A DNA stretch of 64,000 nucleotides from the NCBI GenBank assembly GCA_963826165.1, contig CAWGWC010000007.1:310001-374000 (forward strand), read 5' to 3'. Below the pieces are notes generated by a model that was not told the DNA's origin, did no database searches, and worked only from the letters and a program-made list of their open reading frames with translations. Source of the stretch: JACVRW01 sp963826165 (lineage in GTDB: Bacteria > Actinomycetota > Thermoleophilia > Solirubrobacterales > Thermoleophilaceae). Positions 26,058-34,820 of this stretch are shown piece by piece (the stretch's first letter is position 1; every line of letters begins with the position of its first letter). The position numbers and the translations under genes are program-made.

Positions 26058-26278
26058 GTCTCCGAAGCTAAGGAGGCGAGCGGACGGCTTCGCCCCGGGC
26101 GGATGAGGTGCACCGCTCGGGCGTACGTGGCGGATCGGCGTGGTCCGATGGCGGTAACGAGGCGCCAAGGCGGACCCCCTCACTGCCAATCGGACCGTGC
26201 CCGGCCCGCCGCGCAGGCCGGAGCCGAGCGCAAATCACCCACCGGTCCGTCCGACCCGTGGGGTTGCATCGGCCGTTC

Positions 26279-27985
26279 GTGTCTTTGCTCGCGCAGCCAC
26301 TCGCCCCGGCCGAGTTCGTGGCCGTTGACACCGAGACCAACGGGCTCGGCGGCGACCTCTGTGAGATGACCGAGGTGGGGGCCGTGCTCGTGGGTGGAGG
26401 GGAGCTGCACGAGACATTCGACTCGCTGGTCCGGACGGAACGCCCGCTCGCGCGCGGGATCCAGCGCTTCACCGGCATCACCCAGGGCATGGTCGACGGC
26501 GCGCCGCCGGCCGAAGAGGTGCTGGCGGAGCTGGTCGAGCTCCTGGAGGGCCGCGTGCTGCTGGCCCACAACGCGCGTTTCGACCTGCGGGTGCTCCGTC
26601 AGGCGTGCGAGCGCGCGGGAATCGACTGGCCCGCACCCCCGGCGCTGTGCACGGTCACCCTGGCCCGCCGCTTCGCCCCCCTGGCCCGCAAGCGCGGGCT
26701 GGCCACGCTGGCCGACTCGCTCGGCATCGAGGTCACCGAGGTCCACCGCGCGCTGCCCGACGCCCTCACCTGCGCGCGCGTCTTCTGCGCGCTCTTTCCC
26801 CGCCTGTGCGCCAACGCGGCCACCATCGGCGAGGCGCTCGACCTGCTGCGCTCACGCCGGCGCGCGCGCAAAACCGAGCCCGCCGAGCGCATACCGCCCG
26901 ATCAGCGCCCAGACCTCTCCACCCTGCCGGACGACCCCGGCGTCTACGTCTTCCGCGACGAGCGAGGACGACCGCTCTACGTGGGCAAGTCGATCTCGCT
27001 GCGCAGCCGCGCCAGGGCCCACTTCTGCGCACCGGCCGGCTGGACCGAGCGCGCGGAGATCGTGGACTACCGGCCCACCAACTCCGAGCTGGGCGCGCTT
27101 GTGCTCGAGAACCGGCTGATCAAGGAGTGGAGGCCTGCCGGCAACAAGAAGCTGAAGCGCACCCATCGCTATTGCTACCTGCGCTGCCGGCTCGACATCC
27201 CGTACCCCGTGCTCGAGGTGGCCGCCGAGCCGGCCGCGGGTCACGCCGTGAACGTGGGGCCGCTCGGCAGCCGCGCGCTGGCCGCCGAGCTGGCCGACCA
27301 GCTCACGTCGCTCTACCGGCTGCGCCACTGCGGCCGCACGCTCAAGCTGCGCGAGCATCCGTCCGCCTACGGGCAGATGGGTCGCTGCGTGTCGCCCTGC
27401 CTGGGTGATCTCGATCCCAACGCATACCGCCGCCAGCTGGACCTCGCCCTGTCCCACTTCGAGAAGCCCGGCGCGGGTGAGCGGGTCATCGAGGAGCTCG
27501 ACCGCCGGATGCGCGAGGCCGCCCTCGATCGTCGCTACGAGCGCGCGGCCGCCCTGCTGCGCCGCAAGGAGCGGCTCGCCTGGGTGATCGAGCGCCTCGA
27601 CGGCGTGCTGCGGGCCACCCACGCAGCGCCGCGTCTGGCGCTGGCCCGGCATCCGGTCAAGGACCGCTTCGACGCCTTCTGGATCGTCAAGGGCCGCCTC
27701 GTGGACTGGGGGCCGCTTCCCGGCCCGACCGAGCTGGCCGAGCGCACGGCCGCGGCACTCGCCCGCCCGCCCGGCCGCACCGTCATACCCGCCACGGAGA
27801 TCGACGAGGTGCGCATCGTGGCCGGCTGGCTCGCCGAGCACGAGCCCCCGGTGCTGGAGCTCCACGAGAGCACGGCCACGCCCGACCTGATGCGCTTCGT
27901 GGCCGCGGCTACGCCTGCCGAGCCGGTGAGCGCTCGGCCGTCTGCTTCAAGTTCTCGAGTGAGCTCTCCAGCCACGTCCGCATGA
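26279..27985 (+). CDS. DEDDh exonuclease fused to a UvrC-like GIY-YIG nuclease
   Basis: The first ~180 residues are a DnaQ-type 3'-5' exonuclease: DTETNG (D17, E19), LAHNARFDLRVL and HRALPDALTCARV (DEDDh His). The rest resembles the UvrC N-terminal half, with PGVYVFRDERGRPLYVGKS (GIY-YIG) and a later UvrB-interaction-like helical segment (RRYERAAALLRRKERL). The UvrC C-terminal endonuclease half is absent, as in Cho-type nucleases. Similar fusions are known in actinobacteria. I took the GTG at 26279, since sequence beyond it looks non-coding; a TTG at 26264 is an alternative. It is a stand-alone repair gene and its 3' end overlaps remnants of the SRPBCC gene. Confidence 0.87.
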   Translation: MSLLAQPLAPAEFVAVDTETNGLGGDLCEMTEVGAVLVGGGELHETFDSLVRTERPLARGIQRFTGITQGMVDGAPPAEEVLAELVELLEGRVLLAHNARFDLRVLRQACERAGIDWPAPPALCTVTLARRFAPLARKRGLATLADSLGIEVTEVHRALPDALTCARVFCALFPRLCANAATIGEALDLLRSRRRARKTEPAERIPPDQRPDLSTLPDDPGVYVFRDERGRPLYVGKSISLRSRARAHFCAPAGWTERAEIVDYRPTNSELGALVLENRLIKEWRPAGNKKLKRTHRYCYLRCRLDIPYPVLEVAAEPAAGHAVNVGPLGSRALAAELADQLTSLYRLRHCGRTLKLREHPSAYGQMGRCVSPCLGDLDPNAYRRQLDLALSHFEKPGAGERVIEELDRRMREAALDRRYERAAALLRRKERLAWVIERLDGVLRATHAAPRLALARHPVKDRFDAFWIVKGRLVDWGPLPGPTELAERTAAALARPPGRTVIPATEIDEVRIVAGWLAEHEPPVLELHESTATPDLMRFVAAATPAEPVSARPSASSSRVSSPATSA

Positions 27986-28057
27986 GCCGCTCACCGCTCA
28001 GCGCACCGAGGACCTTCATACCGGACCTGCGAGCACGCGGTGCGTGCGAGCACGCGT

Positions 28058-28384
28058 TCAGCTCGGTTCGATGGCGAAGTTGCCCTCCACGAAGGTGCCG
28101 CCGCGCGCCTCCGCGAGCACGAAGCTGGTGGTCACGCCCGTGCCCGCGCAGGAGATGAGCACCTCGTGGCAGTCGTCGAGCCGCTCGAGCAGCAGCTCGT
28201 GGTCGTCGACCCCGAAGAATCCCTTCACCACCCCGCGGTAGCGGCACCCCTCTCGGATGTCGGCGCACTCCACCTCGATGATGTCCGGCCACCACTCCGG
28301 ATGCCGGTTCGGGTCTCCCACGAGCTCCCAGACCCGCTCGATGGGAGCTTCGATGTAAGACTGGCGGGTGCTCGACCGGACCAC
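28058..28384 (-). CDS. SRPBCC (polyketide cyclase/START-like) protein, C-terminal end disrupted
   Basis: The 108-residue frame has the classic SRPBCC start IEAPIERVWELVGDPNRHPEWWP and ends FAIEPS. In another frame, 27909-28010, the sequence continues with GALSGERLMRTWLESSLENLKQ, just the kind of amphipathic C-terminal helix that closes this fold. A TGA stop and a 17-bp duplication (12-bp direct repeats at 28028-28039 and 28045-28056) separate the two. Removing the duplication restores the frame but leaves the TGA. The gene is probably a decaying or frameshifted copy. Its ligand is unknown. Confidence 0.7.
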   Translation of the reverse strand: MVRSSTRQSYIEAPIERVWELVGDPNRHPEWWPDIIEVECADIREGCRYRGVVKGFFGVDDHELLLERLDDCHEVLISCAGTGVTTSFVLAEARGGTFVEGNFAIEPS

Positions 28385-28415
28385 GTTCCCATTCTCTCAT
28401 CCGTAGCCCGATAGC

Positions 28416-28429
28416 GAACAAATAGGTAC
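28416..28429. promoter_or_regulatory. Candidate GntR operator before pabBC
   Basis: GAACAAATAGGTAC fits GTACNAATTNGTAC at 10 of 12 fixed positions. It lies 15 bp upstream of the pabBC start (28445) and 31 bp upstream of the divergent SRPBCC gene. The same pattern precedes gmaS, mgdB, the flavoprotein operon and the permease. Confidence 0.45.
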
Positions 28430-28444
28430 AATCGACTCGCTCGC

Positions 28445-30598
28445 ATGCGCCCTCCAAGCAGCGCTCGTCTGGTCACGATCCCGCTCGACGGCGTCCTCCC
28501 CGCGCACCGGGGCTCCCTGTTGGTGCGCGGCGACGCTCGCCCCTTCGCGCTCACGGGAAGCTGGGCCGGGGGCGGCGCGCTGGTGGGATCGGAGCCGATC
28601 TGCACCGCCACCCCGGAGGAGGACCCGTTCGCGCTGCTGGACGAGCAGCCCGCGGTGGACGACGCGGCCGACGCCGGTCATGCCGTCGGCGGCGGCTGGT
28701 TCGGCTACCTCGGCTACTCGCTCGGCCGCACGCTCGAGCCCGTGCCGCCGTCGCCCCCGCGCCCGGTCCCGCTGCCGGCGTTCGCGCTCTCCTTCTACGA
28801 CCACCTGCTGCGTCTCGACCCCGCGGGCCGGTGGTGGTTCGAGGCCCTGTGGACCGACGAACGCGACGCCGCACTTCGTGAACGGCTCGCCCGGCTGTCG
28901 GGACGGCTGAGCGCCGGCGTCCGCGACCGTACGGTCTGGGTCAGCGGGTTCGCCGTGGCCCCGCCGGGACCCGCAGGTCACATGGATGCAGTGAGGGAGT
29001 GTCGCGCGCGGATCGCCGCCGGCGAGATCTTCCAGGCCAATGTCTGCCTGCGCCTCGACGGGCGCTTCGAGGGCAATCCGGCCGACCTGTTCGCCCGGGC
29101 CGGCGCCGAGCTGTCGCCTCGCCACGGCGCCTATCTGCGCGGTCCATGGGGTGCACTGGTCAGCCTCTCGCCGGAGCTCTTCCTGCGGCGCGAGGGCCGG
29201 CACGTGCTGACCGAGCCGATCAAGGGCACCGCTGCCGCTGACGAGGCCGGCCGCGCGCGTCTCGCCGGCTCGGACAAGGACGTGGCCGAGAACGTGATGA
29301 TCGTCGACCTCATGCGCAACGACCTCGGGCGGGTGTGCGAGTACGGGTCGGTGTCGGTGCCCGAGCTCACCGAGCCTCGGCCCGCCCCCGGGGTGTGGCA
29401 CCTGGTGTCGTCGGTGACCGGCACGCTGCGGCCCGAGGTGGGCGACGCCGATCTGCTGCGCGCCACGTTCCCGCCCGGATCGGTCACCGGCGCGCCCAAG
29501 ATCCAGACGATGCGCGTGATCGCCGAGCTCGAGGCCACCGGTCGCGAGGCCTACACCGGCGCCATCGGCTACGCCAGCCCGGTCGCCGGGCTCGAGCTCA
29601 ACGTGGCCATCAGAACGCTCGAGATCCAGGGCGACCGGATCTGGCTCGGCGCCGGCGGCGGCATCACGTCCGGTTCGCAACCCGAGGAGGAGCTCGCGGA
29701 AGCGCTGCTCAAGGCCCGGCCGGTGATCGAGGCCGCGGGTGGGCGTGTGAGCGCAGCCGTCCCGGACGAGCGGGCGGTCGCTTCCCGACGCCCGCCGAAC
29801 GTTCTCGACGGGACGGTGGACAGACCCGACCCGGAGCTGGGCGTGTTCACCACCATGAGGGCGAGCGGCGGACGGGTGCTCGAGCTCGAGTTTCACCTCG
29901 CCCGGCTGGCCGCCAGCGTGGTCGCGCTCTACGGCGAGGCGCTGCCGGAGGAGCTGGAGGCGTCGATCCTCGAACAGGCCGGCCGACACGCCCACGCCCG
30001 CCTGCGGGTACGCGCCCGGCCACGGGTGGGCGGTCCTCTGGCGATCGAGATCGAGGCCCAGCCGCTGGCCGAGGATGCAGTCCCGCGAGCGGTCACGGTC
30101 GCCCCCGCGCTGCTCCCCGGCGGGCTGGGCGAGCACAAGTGGATCGACCGCCGGCTGCCGACCGGGCTGGCGGAGCGCCTGGGCGCGCTGCCGCTCTTCG
30201 TCGATCTCGACGGCGACGTGCTCGAAGCGGCCACCGCCAACGTGTGGATCGTGGAGGGCGATGTGCTGATCACCCCGCCACTCGACGGCCGTCAGCTGCC
30301 GGGCAGCGTCCGGGCCCGTCTGCTGGCGCGGCCTCCTGAGGGCTTTCAGGCCCGCGAGGAGCCGGTCAGCCTCGGGCGTCTGGAGGCCGCGGACGAGCTG
30401 CTGCTGACGTCGTCGGTAAGCCGCGCCACCCCAGCGGCGCTCGCCGGGCGCGCCCCTCGGTTCGAGGCCGGCGCGCGTATCCTCGCCCAGCTCGCCGGCG
30501 CGCAGGCTGCGGCTCCGGCCGCCGAGCCAACGGCGGGAGGCCAGGTGTCACCCGGCGGCGCCGTCTCGCGCCACTCGCGCGCGGGCCGCCGCGGCTAG
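28445..30598 (+). CDS. pabB: Aminodeoxychorismate synthase component I fused to aminodeoxychorismate lyase
   Basis: Residues 1 to ~430 are PabB: EPIKGTAA holds the catalytic Lys260 that attacks chorismate C2, followed by VAENVMIVDLMRNDLG and FPPGSVTGAPKIQTMRVI. From about residue 465 the chain is a PLP fold-type IV lyase (PabC): LGVFTTMRASGG, LGEHKWIDRR with the PLP lysine and a C-terminal TSSVSRATP. Together these convert chorismate and ammonia to 4-aminobenzoate for folate, with PabA elsewhere. A folate supply role fits the surrounding C1 genes. The 3' end overlaps fchA by 51 bp on the other strand. An operator-like palindrome precedes it. Confidence 0.92.
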   Translation: MRPPSSARLVTIPLDGVLPAHRGSLLVRGDARPFALTGSWAGGGALVGSEPICTATPEEDPFALLDEQPAVDDAADAGHAVGGGWFGYLGYSLGRTLEPVPPSPPRPVPLPAFALSFYDHLLRLDPAGRWWFEALWTDERDAALRERLARLSGRLSAGVRDRTVWVSGFAVAPPGPAGHMDAVRECRARIAAGEIFQANVCLRLDGRFEGNPADLFARAGAELSPRHGAYLRGPWGALVSLSPELFLRREGRHVLTEPIKGTAAADEAGRARLAGSDKDVAENVMIVDLMRNDLGRVCEYGSVSVPELTEPRPAPGVWHLVSSVTGTLRPEVGDADLLRATFPPGSVTGAPKIQTMRVIAELEATGREAYTGAIGYASPVAGLELNVAIRTLEIQGDRIWLGAGGGITSGSQPEEELAEALLKARPVIEAAGGRVSAAVPDERAVASRRPPNVLDGTVDRPDPELGVFTTMRASGGRVLELEFHLARLAASVVALYGEALPEELEASILEQAGRHAHARLRVRARPRVGGPLAIEIEAQPLAEDAVPRAVTVAPALLPGGLGEHKWIDRRLPTGLAERLGALPLFVDLDGDVLEAATANVWIVEGDVLITPPLDGRQLPGSVRARLLARPPEGFQAREEPVSLGRLEAADELLLTSSVSRATPAALAGRAPRFEAGARILAQLAGAQAAAPAAEPTAGGQVSPGGAVSRHSRAGRRG

Positions 30599-31138
30599 CG
30601 CTCTCTTGACGGTCTTCGCCTCGGCCTGATCGCTCATGTTGACGCGCACCAGCCTCGCGGCGGCGCTCGCTGCCGCCTCCGCAAGCAGCACGCCGGCGAC
30701 GGCGTCGCCGCGCACCGAGGGCTCGGCCAGTGCCGCCACCCGCTCACCGGTTTCCGCCACTTCCGCCGCCGCCTCGGCAATGGCGAGCGGGCCGTTGCTG
30801 GCGCGCTCGAGCGCGCCCGCCAGACGATCCGCTCGGCCGGGATCGCCGGCCGGCAGCCGCCGTGCCTCGAGCACGGGTCCGTAGGAGGACAGCTCCTCAC
30901 CGGCCAGGACGAGCGCCCGCCGGCGCACGGACTCCATGCGGCTGGAAACGTCCTCGTCCAGGGCGCTTGCGGAGGGCCCACCGGGTTCGCGGCCGAGCTC
31001 GATGCGGGCCACCATCTCCACCAGGCCGGCGGCAAGCGCACACGTGAGGGCGGCCGCCGACCCGCCGCCCGGAGCCGGGCTCGCGGAGCCCAGCTCGTCG
31101 AGCAGATCCGCCAGTCGCTGTTCAGCCAGATCGCCCAT
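30548..31138 (-). CDS. fchA: Cyclodeaminase/cyclohydrolase family protein, probably methenyl-tetrahydrofolate cyclohydrolase
   Basis: The 196-residue protein is the stand-alone FTCD-C helical domain, with the signature SPAPGGGSAAALTCALAAGLVEMVARI near residue 20 and a C-terminal VRVNMSDQAEAKTV. In methylotrophs such as Methylorubrum, FchA of this family hydrolyses methenyl-tetrahydrofolate. The alternative is formimino-tetrahydrofolate cyclodeaminase in histidine breakdown, but no hut genes are present. The position next to pabBC, mcl and sga favours FchA. It is divergent from a phytanoyl-CoA dioxygenase-like gene with 25 bp between. Confidence 0.75.
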   Translation of the reverse strand: MGDLAEQRLADLLDELGSASPAPGGGSAAALTCALAAGLVEMVARIELGREPGGPSASALDEDVSSRMESVRRRALVLAGEELSSYGPVLEARRLPAGDPGRADRLAGALERASNGPLAIAEAAAEVAETGERVAALAEPSVRGDAVAGVLLAEAAASAAARLVRVNMSDQAEAKTVKRALAAAARARVARDGAAG

Positions 31139-31163
31139 CGGCGGCGATGGTAGCCTGGCCGCA

Positions 31164-32045
31164 ATGGCTTCCGTGGCCTTCGATCAGGACGTCCTTCAGG
31201 ACGTCGGCGACGATGAGGTGGAGAGCTTTCACCGCGACGGCTTCCTCATCCTCGAGGAAGGCTTTCTCTCGCCCGGTTCGATCGAGATCCTGCGCGAGCG
31301 CTTCGCCGCTCTCTTCGAGGAGGACTACGCCACCGGGGTCGCCCCGGACGAGGTCAACTGGAAGAAGGGTCGCGATCCAGAGGACCGCACCCGTCAGATC
31401 TGCAACGGCTGGCGCTCCGACGACCTGATCGCGGCTCAGGTGCTGAGCGAACGGGTGGGCCGCATCGCGTCGAAGCTGATGGGCTACCGCGGCGCGCGCA
31501 TGGTTCAGGACAACTGCCTGTGGAAGCCGCCCGGCGCCCGCTCGCTGGGTATGCACCAGGACGCTTCCTACGCCGGCTACCTGGTGCCCCAGGAGATGAT
31601 CACCTGCTGGGTGGCGCTCGACGACACCCAGGCGGGCGGCGGCACCGTCGAGCACGTTCGCGGCTCGCACCTGTGGCCCAAGACGCCGCCCGACCGCGGC
31701 AGCTTCCACGCTCCCGAGGACTGGCTGGCGCCGGTGGCCGCCGCCGCGCCGGACGGCGTAGAGCCCGAGCGCGTGCCGGTGGTGGTCAAGGCCGGCGGTG
31801 CCGCCTTCCATCACGGCTGGACCTTCCACGGCTCGGGACCCAACGAGGCCACGGTGGAGCGCCGGGCCCTCGTGACCCACATGGTGCCGGTCGAGACTCG
31901 CTTCCACCCGCACAACGCGGACCCGATCTACTCGCGTTACCGGCGCCGCGGCGATCTCTCGCTCGACGAGTCGTTCTTCCCCGTCCTGTGGGACGAGAGC
32001 GGCGCGCGCAGCGCCTGGCTCGCCGGACTGCCCGAGCTGCCCTAG
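31164..32045 (+). CDS. Phytanoyl-CoA dioxygenase family Fe(II)/2-oxoglutarate enzyme
   Basis: The 293-residue protein shows the 2-oxoglutarate dioxygenase triad: H131 and D133 in GMHQDASYAGY and the distal His222 in TFHGSGPNEA. A following Arg is the likely 2-oxoglutarate partner. WVALDDTQAGGGTVEHVRGSH is a PhyH family hallmark. The start is the ATG at 31164. Family members hydroxylate very different small molecules, including ectoine and methylphosphonate-type substrates, so the substrate cannot be named. A role in oxidising an N-methyl or carboxylate substrate feeding the C1 island is possible. Confidence 0.82.
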   Translation: MASVAFDQDVLQDVGDDEVESFHRDGFLILEEGFLSPGSIEILRERFAALFEEDYATGVAPDEVNWKKGRDPEDRTRQICNGWRSDDLIAAQVLSERVGRIASKLMGYRGARMVQDNCLWKPPGARSLGMHQDASYAGYLVPQEMITCWVALDDTQAGGGTVEHVRGSHLWPKTPPDRGSFHAPEDWLAPVAAAAPDGVEPERVPVVVKAGGAAFHHGWTFHGSGPNEATVERRALVTHMVPVETRFHPHNADPIYSRYRRRGDLSLDESFFPVLWDESGARSAWLAGLPELP

Positions 32046-32048
32046 CGA

Positions 32049-32522
32049 TCAGGCCGCCGCGGCGGTGAGCGCGGCCATGCGAGCCCGGCCGCGGGCCTCG
32101 AGGTGGCGGCGGAAGGCCGCGTTGGCGTAGAGGCTCGCCATCGCCGACGAAGCCGCCTCCGGGCCCACGCGCGCCGCGAAGCAGGGCACGATCTCCAGAT
32201 ACGAGCGCTTGCCGGACGCCTCGGCGGTGGTCGATCCGGGCGCGAAGAGCCCGCTGCGGCGGGCGAGCCACAACGCGCAGAGGACATCGGATGCGTTCTC
32301 GGTGTCGGTGACGAAGACGGTGCCGTCCGTCGCCAGGGCCTCGAAGAGATCCGGGACCGGCGGGCTCGCAGCCGGGCGGCCCCTGGCCAGGCACGCCACG
32401 GTGAGCAGCGCCATGCGCTCGGGCTCACGCCTCGCACGGCCGTAGCCCGGCAGCAGATCTGCGCACGCCTCCTGCAGCCGCACGGCGGCAACGCGGAGCG
32501 AACGGTCCTCGGCGGGCGTCAT
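32049..32522 (-). CDS. Unknown 157-residue protein coupled to malyl-CoA lyase
   Basis: The start overlaps the mcl stop (ATGA), so it is the second gene of an mcl operon. The sequence is Ala/Arg-rich and mostly helical (RVAAVRLQEACADLLPGYG ... ASLYANAAFRRHLEARG), with one central stretch GTVFVTDTENASDVLCALW. I see no signal peptide, membrane segment or catalytic motif, and I do not recognise the family. Its tight coupling to mcl suggests a role with that enzyme or its CoA ester. Confidence 0.6.
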   Translation of the reverse strand: MTPAEDRSLRVAAVRLQEACADLLPGYGRARREPERMALLTVACLARGRPAASPPVPDLFEALATDGTVFVTDTENASDVLCALWLARRSGLFAPGSTTAEASGKRSYLEIVPCFAARVGPEAASSAMASLYANAAFRRHLEARGRARMAALTAAAA

Positions 32523-33517
32523 GCCGAAGCCGCCCTGGCCGAATCGGCGAGCTGCTCCTGCCGCGCTTCGATCTGCCCGAGCTTGGCCAGCAGGTTCTCG
32601 GCCATCCGGATCGAGGCCGCGTCGATCAGGCGGCCGTCGAGCGACACCGCGCCCTTGCCCTCGGCCGAGGCCGCCTTCATCGCGTCGACGATCCGGCGCG
32701 TGCGCTCCACGAGACGTGGCGACGGCGTGTAGACCTCGTTCGCCAACTTGATCTGGGACGGATGGATCGCCCACTTGCCCTCGTAGCCGAGCACCGCGGA
32801 GCGGCGCGCCGCGGCCAGATAGCCGTCGGCGTCGGTGAAGTCCCCGAACGGCCCGTCGATCGGGCGCAGCCCGTGCGCCCGGCAGGTCACGGCGATCCGC
32901 GAGAGCGGGTAGTGCCACTGATCGCCCCAGTGGGTGTGCCGCTCGGGCGTGCCGTTCGGATCAGTGAGCACGGAGTAGTTGGGATCCACGCCACCGATCG
33001 AAGCGGTATGGCTCTGGATCGAGGCGGCGTAGTCGGCCACCCCGAAGATCATCGCCTCCATCCGCTCGGGACAGGCCGTGGCGATCTCGTCGACGTTGAC
33101 CATGCCGATGGCCGTCTCGATCAGCACGGCGAGGCCGATCCGGCTCTGCAGGCCCATGGCATCTTCGATCTGCGTGAGCAGGGTGGCCACCAGGTGCACG
33201 TCGCCGGCCCCGCTCACCTTCGGGATGACGATGGCGTCGACCGCCTCGCCGGCCTGCTCGATCACGTCGACCACGTCGCGGTAGCAGTAGTGGGTGTCGA
33301 GACCGTTGATGCGCACGGACACCGAGCAGCGCGACCAGTCCTGCTCACCCAGGGCGTCGATGACGTTGATGCGGGCCTGCTCCTTGTCGTCGGGAGCCAC
33401 GGCGTCCTCGAGGTCGAGCATGACCACGTCGGCTCCGAGTTCAGGTGCCTTCTCGAGCATGCGGACGTTGCTGCCCGGCACGGCGAGCTCGCTGCGGTGG
33501 AGACGGGTCTTGGTCAT
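32519..33517 (-). CDS. mcl: Malyl-CoA lyase (HpcH/HpaI/CitE family)
   Basis: The 332-residue protein matches the Methylorubrum serine-cycle enzyme in distinctive blocks: RLHRSELAVPGSN, DLEDAVAPDDKEQAR, INGLDTHYCYRDVVDVIEQ, LIETAIGMVNVDEIA (metal Glu), FGVADYAAS (metal Asp), LRPIDGPFGDFTDADGY, EGKWAIHPSQIKLANEV and GAVSLDGRLIDAASIRMAE. It cleaves malyl-CoA to acetyl-CoA and glyoxylate. It is divergent from serine-glyoxylate aminotransferase, which uses the glyoxylate. That adjacency supports malyl-CoA lyase over citrate lyase beta or methylmalyl-CoA lyase. Confidence 0.92.
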   Translation of the reverse strand: MTKTRLHRSELAVPGSNVRMLEKAPELGADVVMLDLEDAVAPDDKEQARINVIDALGEQDWSRCSVSVRINGLDTHYCYRDVVDVIEQAGEAVDAIVIPKVSGAGDVHLVATLLTQIEDAMGLQSRIGLAVLIETAIGMVNVDEIATACPERMEAMIFGVADYAASIQSHTASIGGVDPNYSVLTDPNGTPERHTHWGDQWHYPLSRIAVTCRAHGLRPIDGPFGDFTDADGYLAAARRSAVLGYEGKWAIHPSQIKLANEVYTPSPRLVERTRRIVDAMKAASAEGKGAVSLDGRLIDAASIRMAENLLAKLGQIEARQEQLADSARAASA

Positions 33518-33576
33518 GGTCGGGCCAGTAGAACCCCGCAGCGGCCGTCCGGCAAGGCGAAATAGGCAAATTCGTC

Positions 33577-33615
33577 TAGATGATATGCCCCAATCAATAC
33601 ATTGAGGCGCATCTA
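33577..33615. promoter_or_regulatory. LysR-type site candidate in the mcl/sga divergent promoter
   Basis: TAGATG (33577-33582) and CATCTA (33610-33615) form a dyad spanning 39 bp of AT-rich sequence between the divergent mcl and sga genes. Length and composition suit a LysR-type recognition/activation site. The CbbR-like regulator at 35125-36027 is the obvious candidate ligand. This is suggestive only. Confidence 0.35.
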
Positions 33616-33673
33616 ACATCAACGGAAAAATCTTAGGTTGCGTCTCAGCTCCACCTGAGGCAGGCTGGGGGGA

Positions 33674-34819
33674 ATGACTCTCGATTTCGCGCCGCTCGAC
33701 CCTCCCCAGCGGCTCCTCTGCGGCCCCGGTCCCTCCAACGTGGAGCCCTCGGTGCTTCAGGCAATGCAGCGACCGATGTTGGGGCATCTGGATCCCGAGC
33801 TGCACCTGATCCTGCTCGAGGTAGTGGACATGCTGCGTGAGGCGTGGCGCATGCCCGACGGCCTCGTGCTGCCGCTCCACTGCACGGGCACCGCCGGTAT
33901 GGAGGCCGGCCTCGCCAACCTCCTCGAGCCGGGCGACACCGCCGTGGTTGCCCAGTCCGGCTTCTTCGGACTGCGTATCGCAGACATTGCGCGCCGCTGC
34001 GGAGCCGACGTGGTGGAGGTGACCGCCGACTGGGGCGAGGCTGTGCCCAACGAGCTCCTGCTGGAGGCGCTCGATCGCCATCCCGACGCCCGCCTGCTCG
34101 CGGTGGTCCACGCCGAGACCTCCACCGGGGTGGAGCACCCGCTGCGTGAGCTCGGCGAGGCGATGCGCGACCGCGACACGCTCCTGATGGCCGACTGCGT
34201 GACGTCGCTGGGCGGCGTGGAGCTCGACGTCGGCGCCTGGGGCGTCGACTTCGCCTACTCGTGCACGCAGAAGTGCCTGGCAGCGCCACCGGGGATGTCG
34301 CCGGTGGCGGCGTCCGAGGCGGCCCTCCGCCGCATCCGCGCGCGCACGACCCCCGTGCCCTTCTCGTTCGACCTGCTCATGCTCGAGCGCTACTGGGTCG
34401 AGCGGCCGGCGGCCTACCATCACACCGCTCCGATCCTCCACATATACGCGCTCCACGAGGCGCTCCGGCTCGTGCTCGAGGAAGGGCTCGAGGCCCGCTG
34501 GGCACGGCACGCCACCGCGGCCGAACATCTGCAGAGCCGGCTGGAGGCCCGCGGCTTCGAGCTGCTGGCCGAGCCTTCGCGCCGGCTGGCGCCGCTGACT
34601 GCTGTCCGGGTTCCTCAGGACACCGACGGCAAGCAGATCCAGGGGCGGATGCTGCGCGAGCACGGCATCGAGATCGGCGGCGGGCTGGGCCCGGCGGCCC
34701 CGCCCATGTGGCGGATCGGGTTGATGGGGCACAACGCCACCGTCGATACCGCCGACACGGTGCTGGAGGCGCTCGACACGGCGCTGGCCGAGTCGCCCGC
34801 GCTGACCGCGGCGGGGTAG
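33674..34819 (+). CDS. sgaA: Serine--glyoxylate (or alanine--glyoxylate) aminotransferase
   Basis: The 381-residue class V PLP aminotransferase has LCGPGPSNVEPSVLQAM, the PLP-phosphate motif TGTAGMEAGLANL, MADCVTSLGGVELDVGAWGVD and the PLP lysine in YSCTQKCLAAPPGMSP. It converts serine and glyoxylate to hydroxypyruvate and glycine in the serine cycle. Alanine or PucG-type (S)-ureidoglycine-glyoxylate aminotransferases are close relatives. The divergent partner mcl supports the serine-cycle role. It converges on the lysR gene across a palindromic repeat element. Confidence 0.85.
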   Translation: MTLDFAPLDPPQRLLCGPGPSNVEPSVLQAMQRPMLGHLDPELHLILLEVVDMLREAWRMPDGLVLPLHCTGTAGMEAGLANLLEPGDTAVVAQSGFFGLRIADIARRCGADVVEVTADWGEAVPNELLLEALDRHPDARLLAVVHAETSTGVEHPLRELGEAMRDRDTLLMADCVTSLGGVELDVGAWGVDFAYSCTQKCLAAPPGMSPVAASEAALRRIRARTTPVPFSFDLLMLERYWVERPAAYHHTAPILHIYALHEALRLVLEEGLEARWARHATAAEHLQSRLEARGFELLAEPSRRLAPLTAVRVPQDTDGKQIQGRMLREHGIEIGGGLGPAAPPMWRIGLMGHNATVDTADTVLEALDTALAESPALTAAG

Positions 34820-34820
34820 G

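Noticed and set aside
33564..33577. Sixth GntR operator before mcl
   Set aside because: Only 7 of 12 fixed positions match, which is not distinguishable from chance in an AT-rich promoter.
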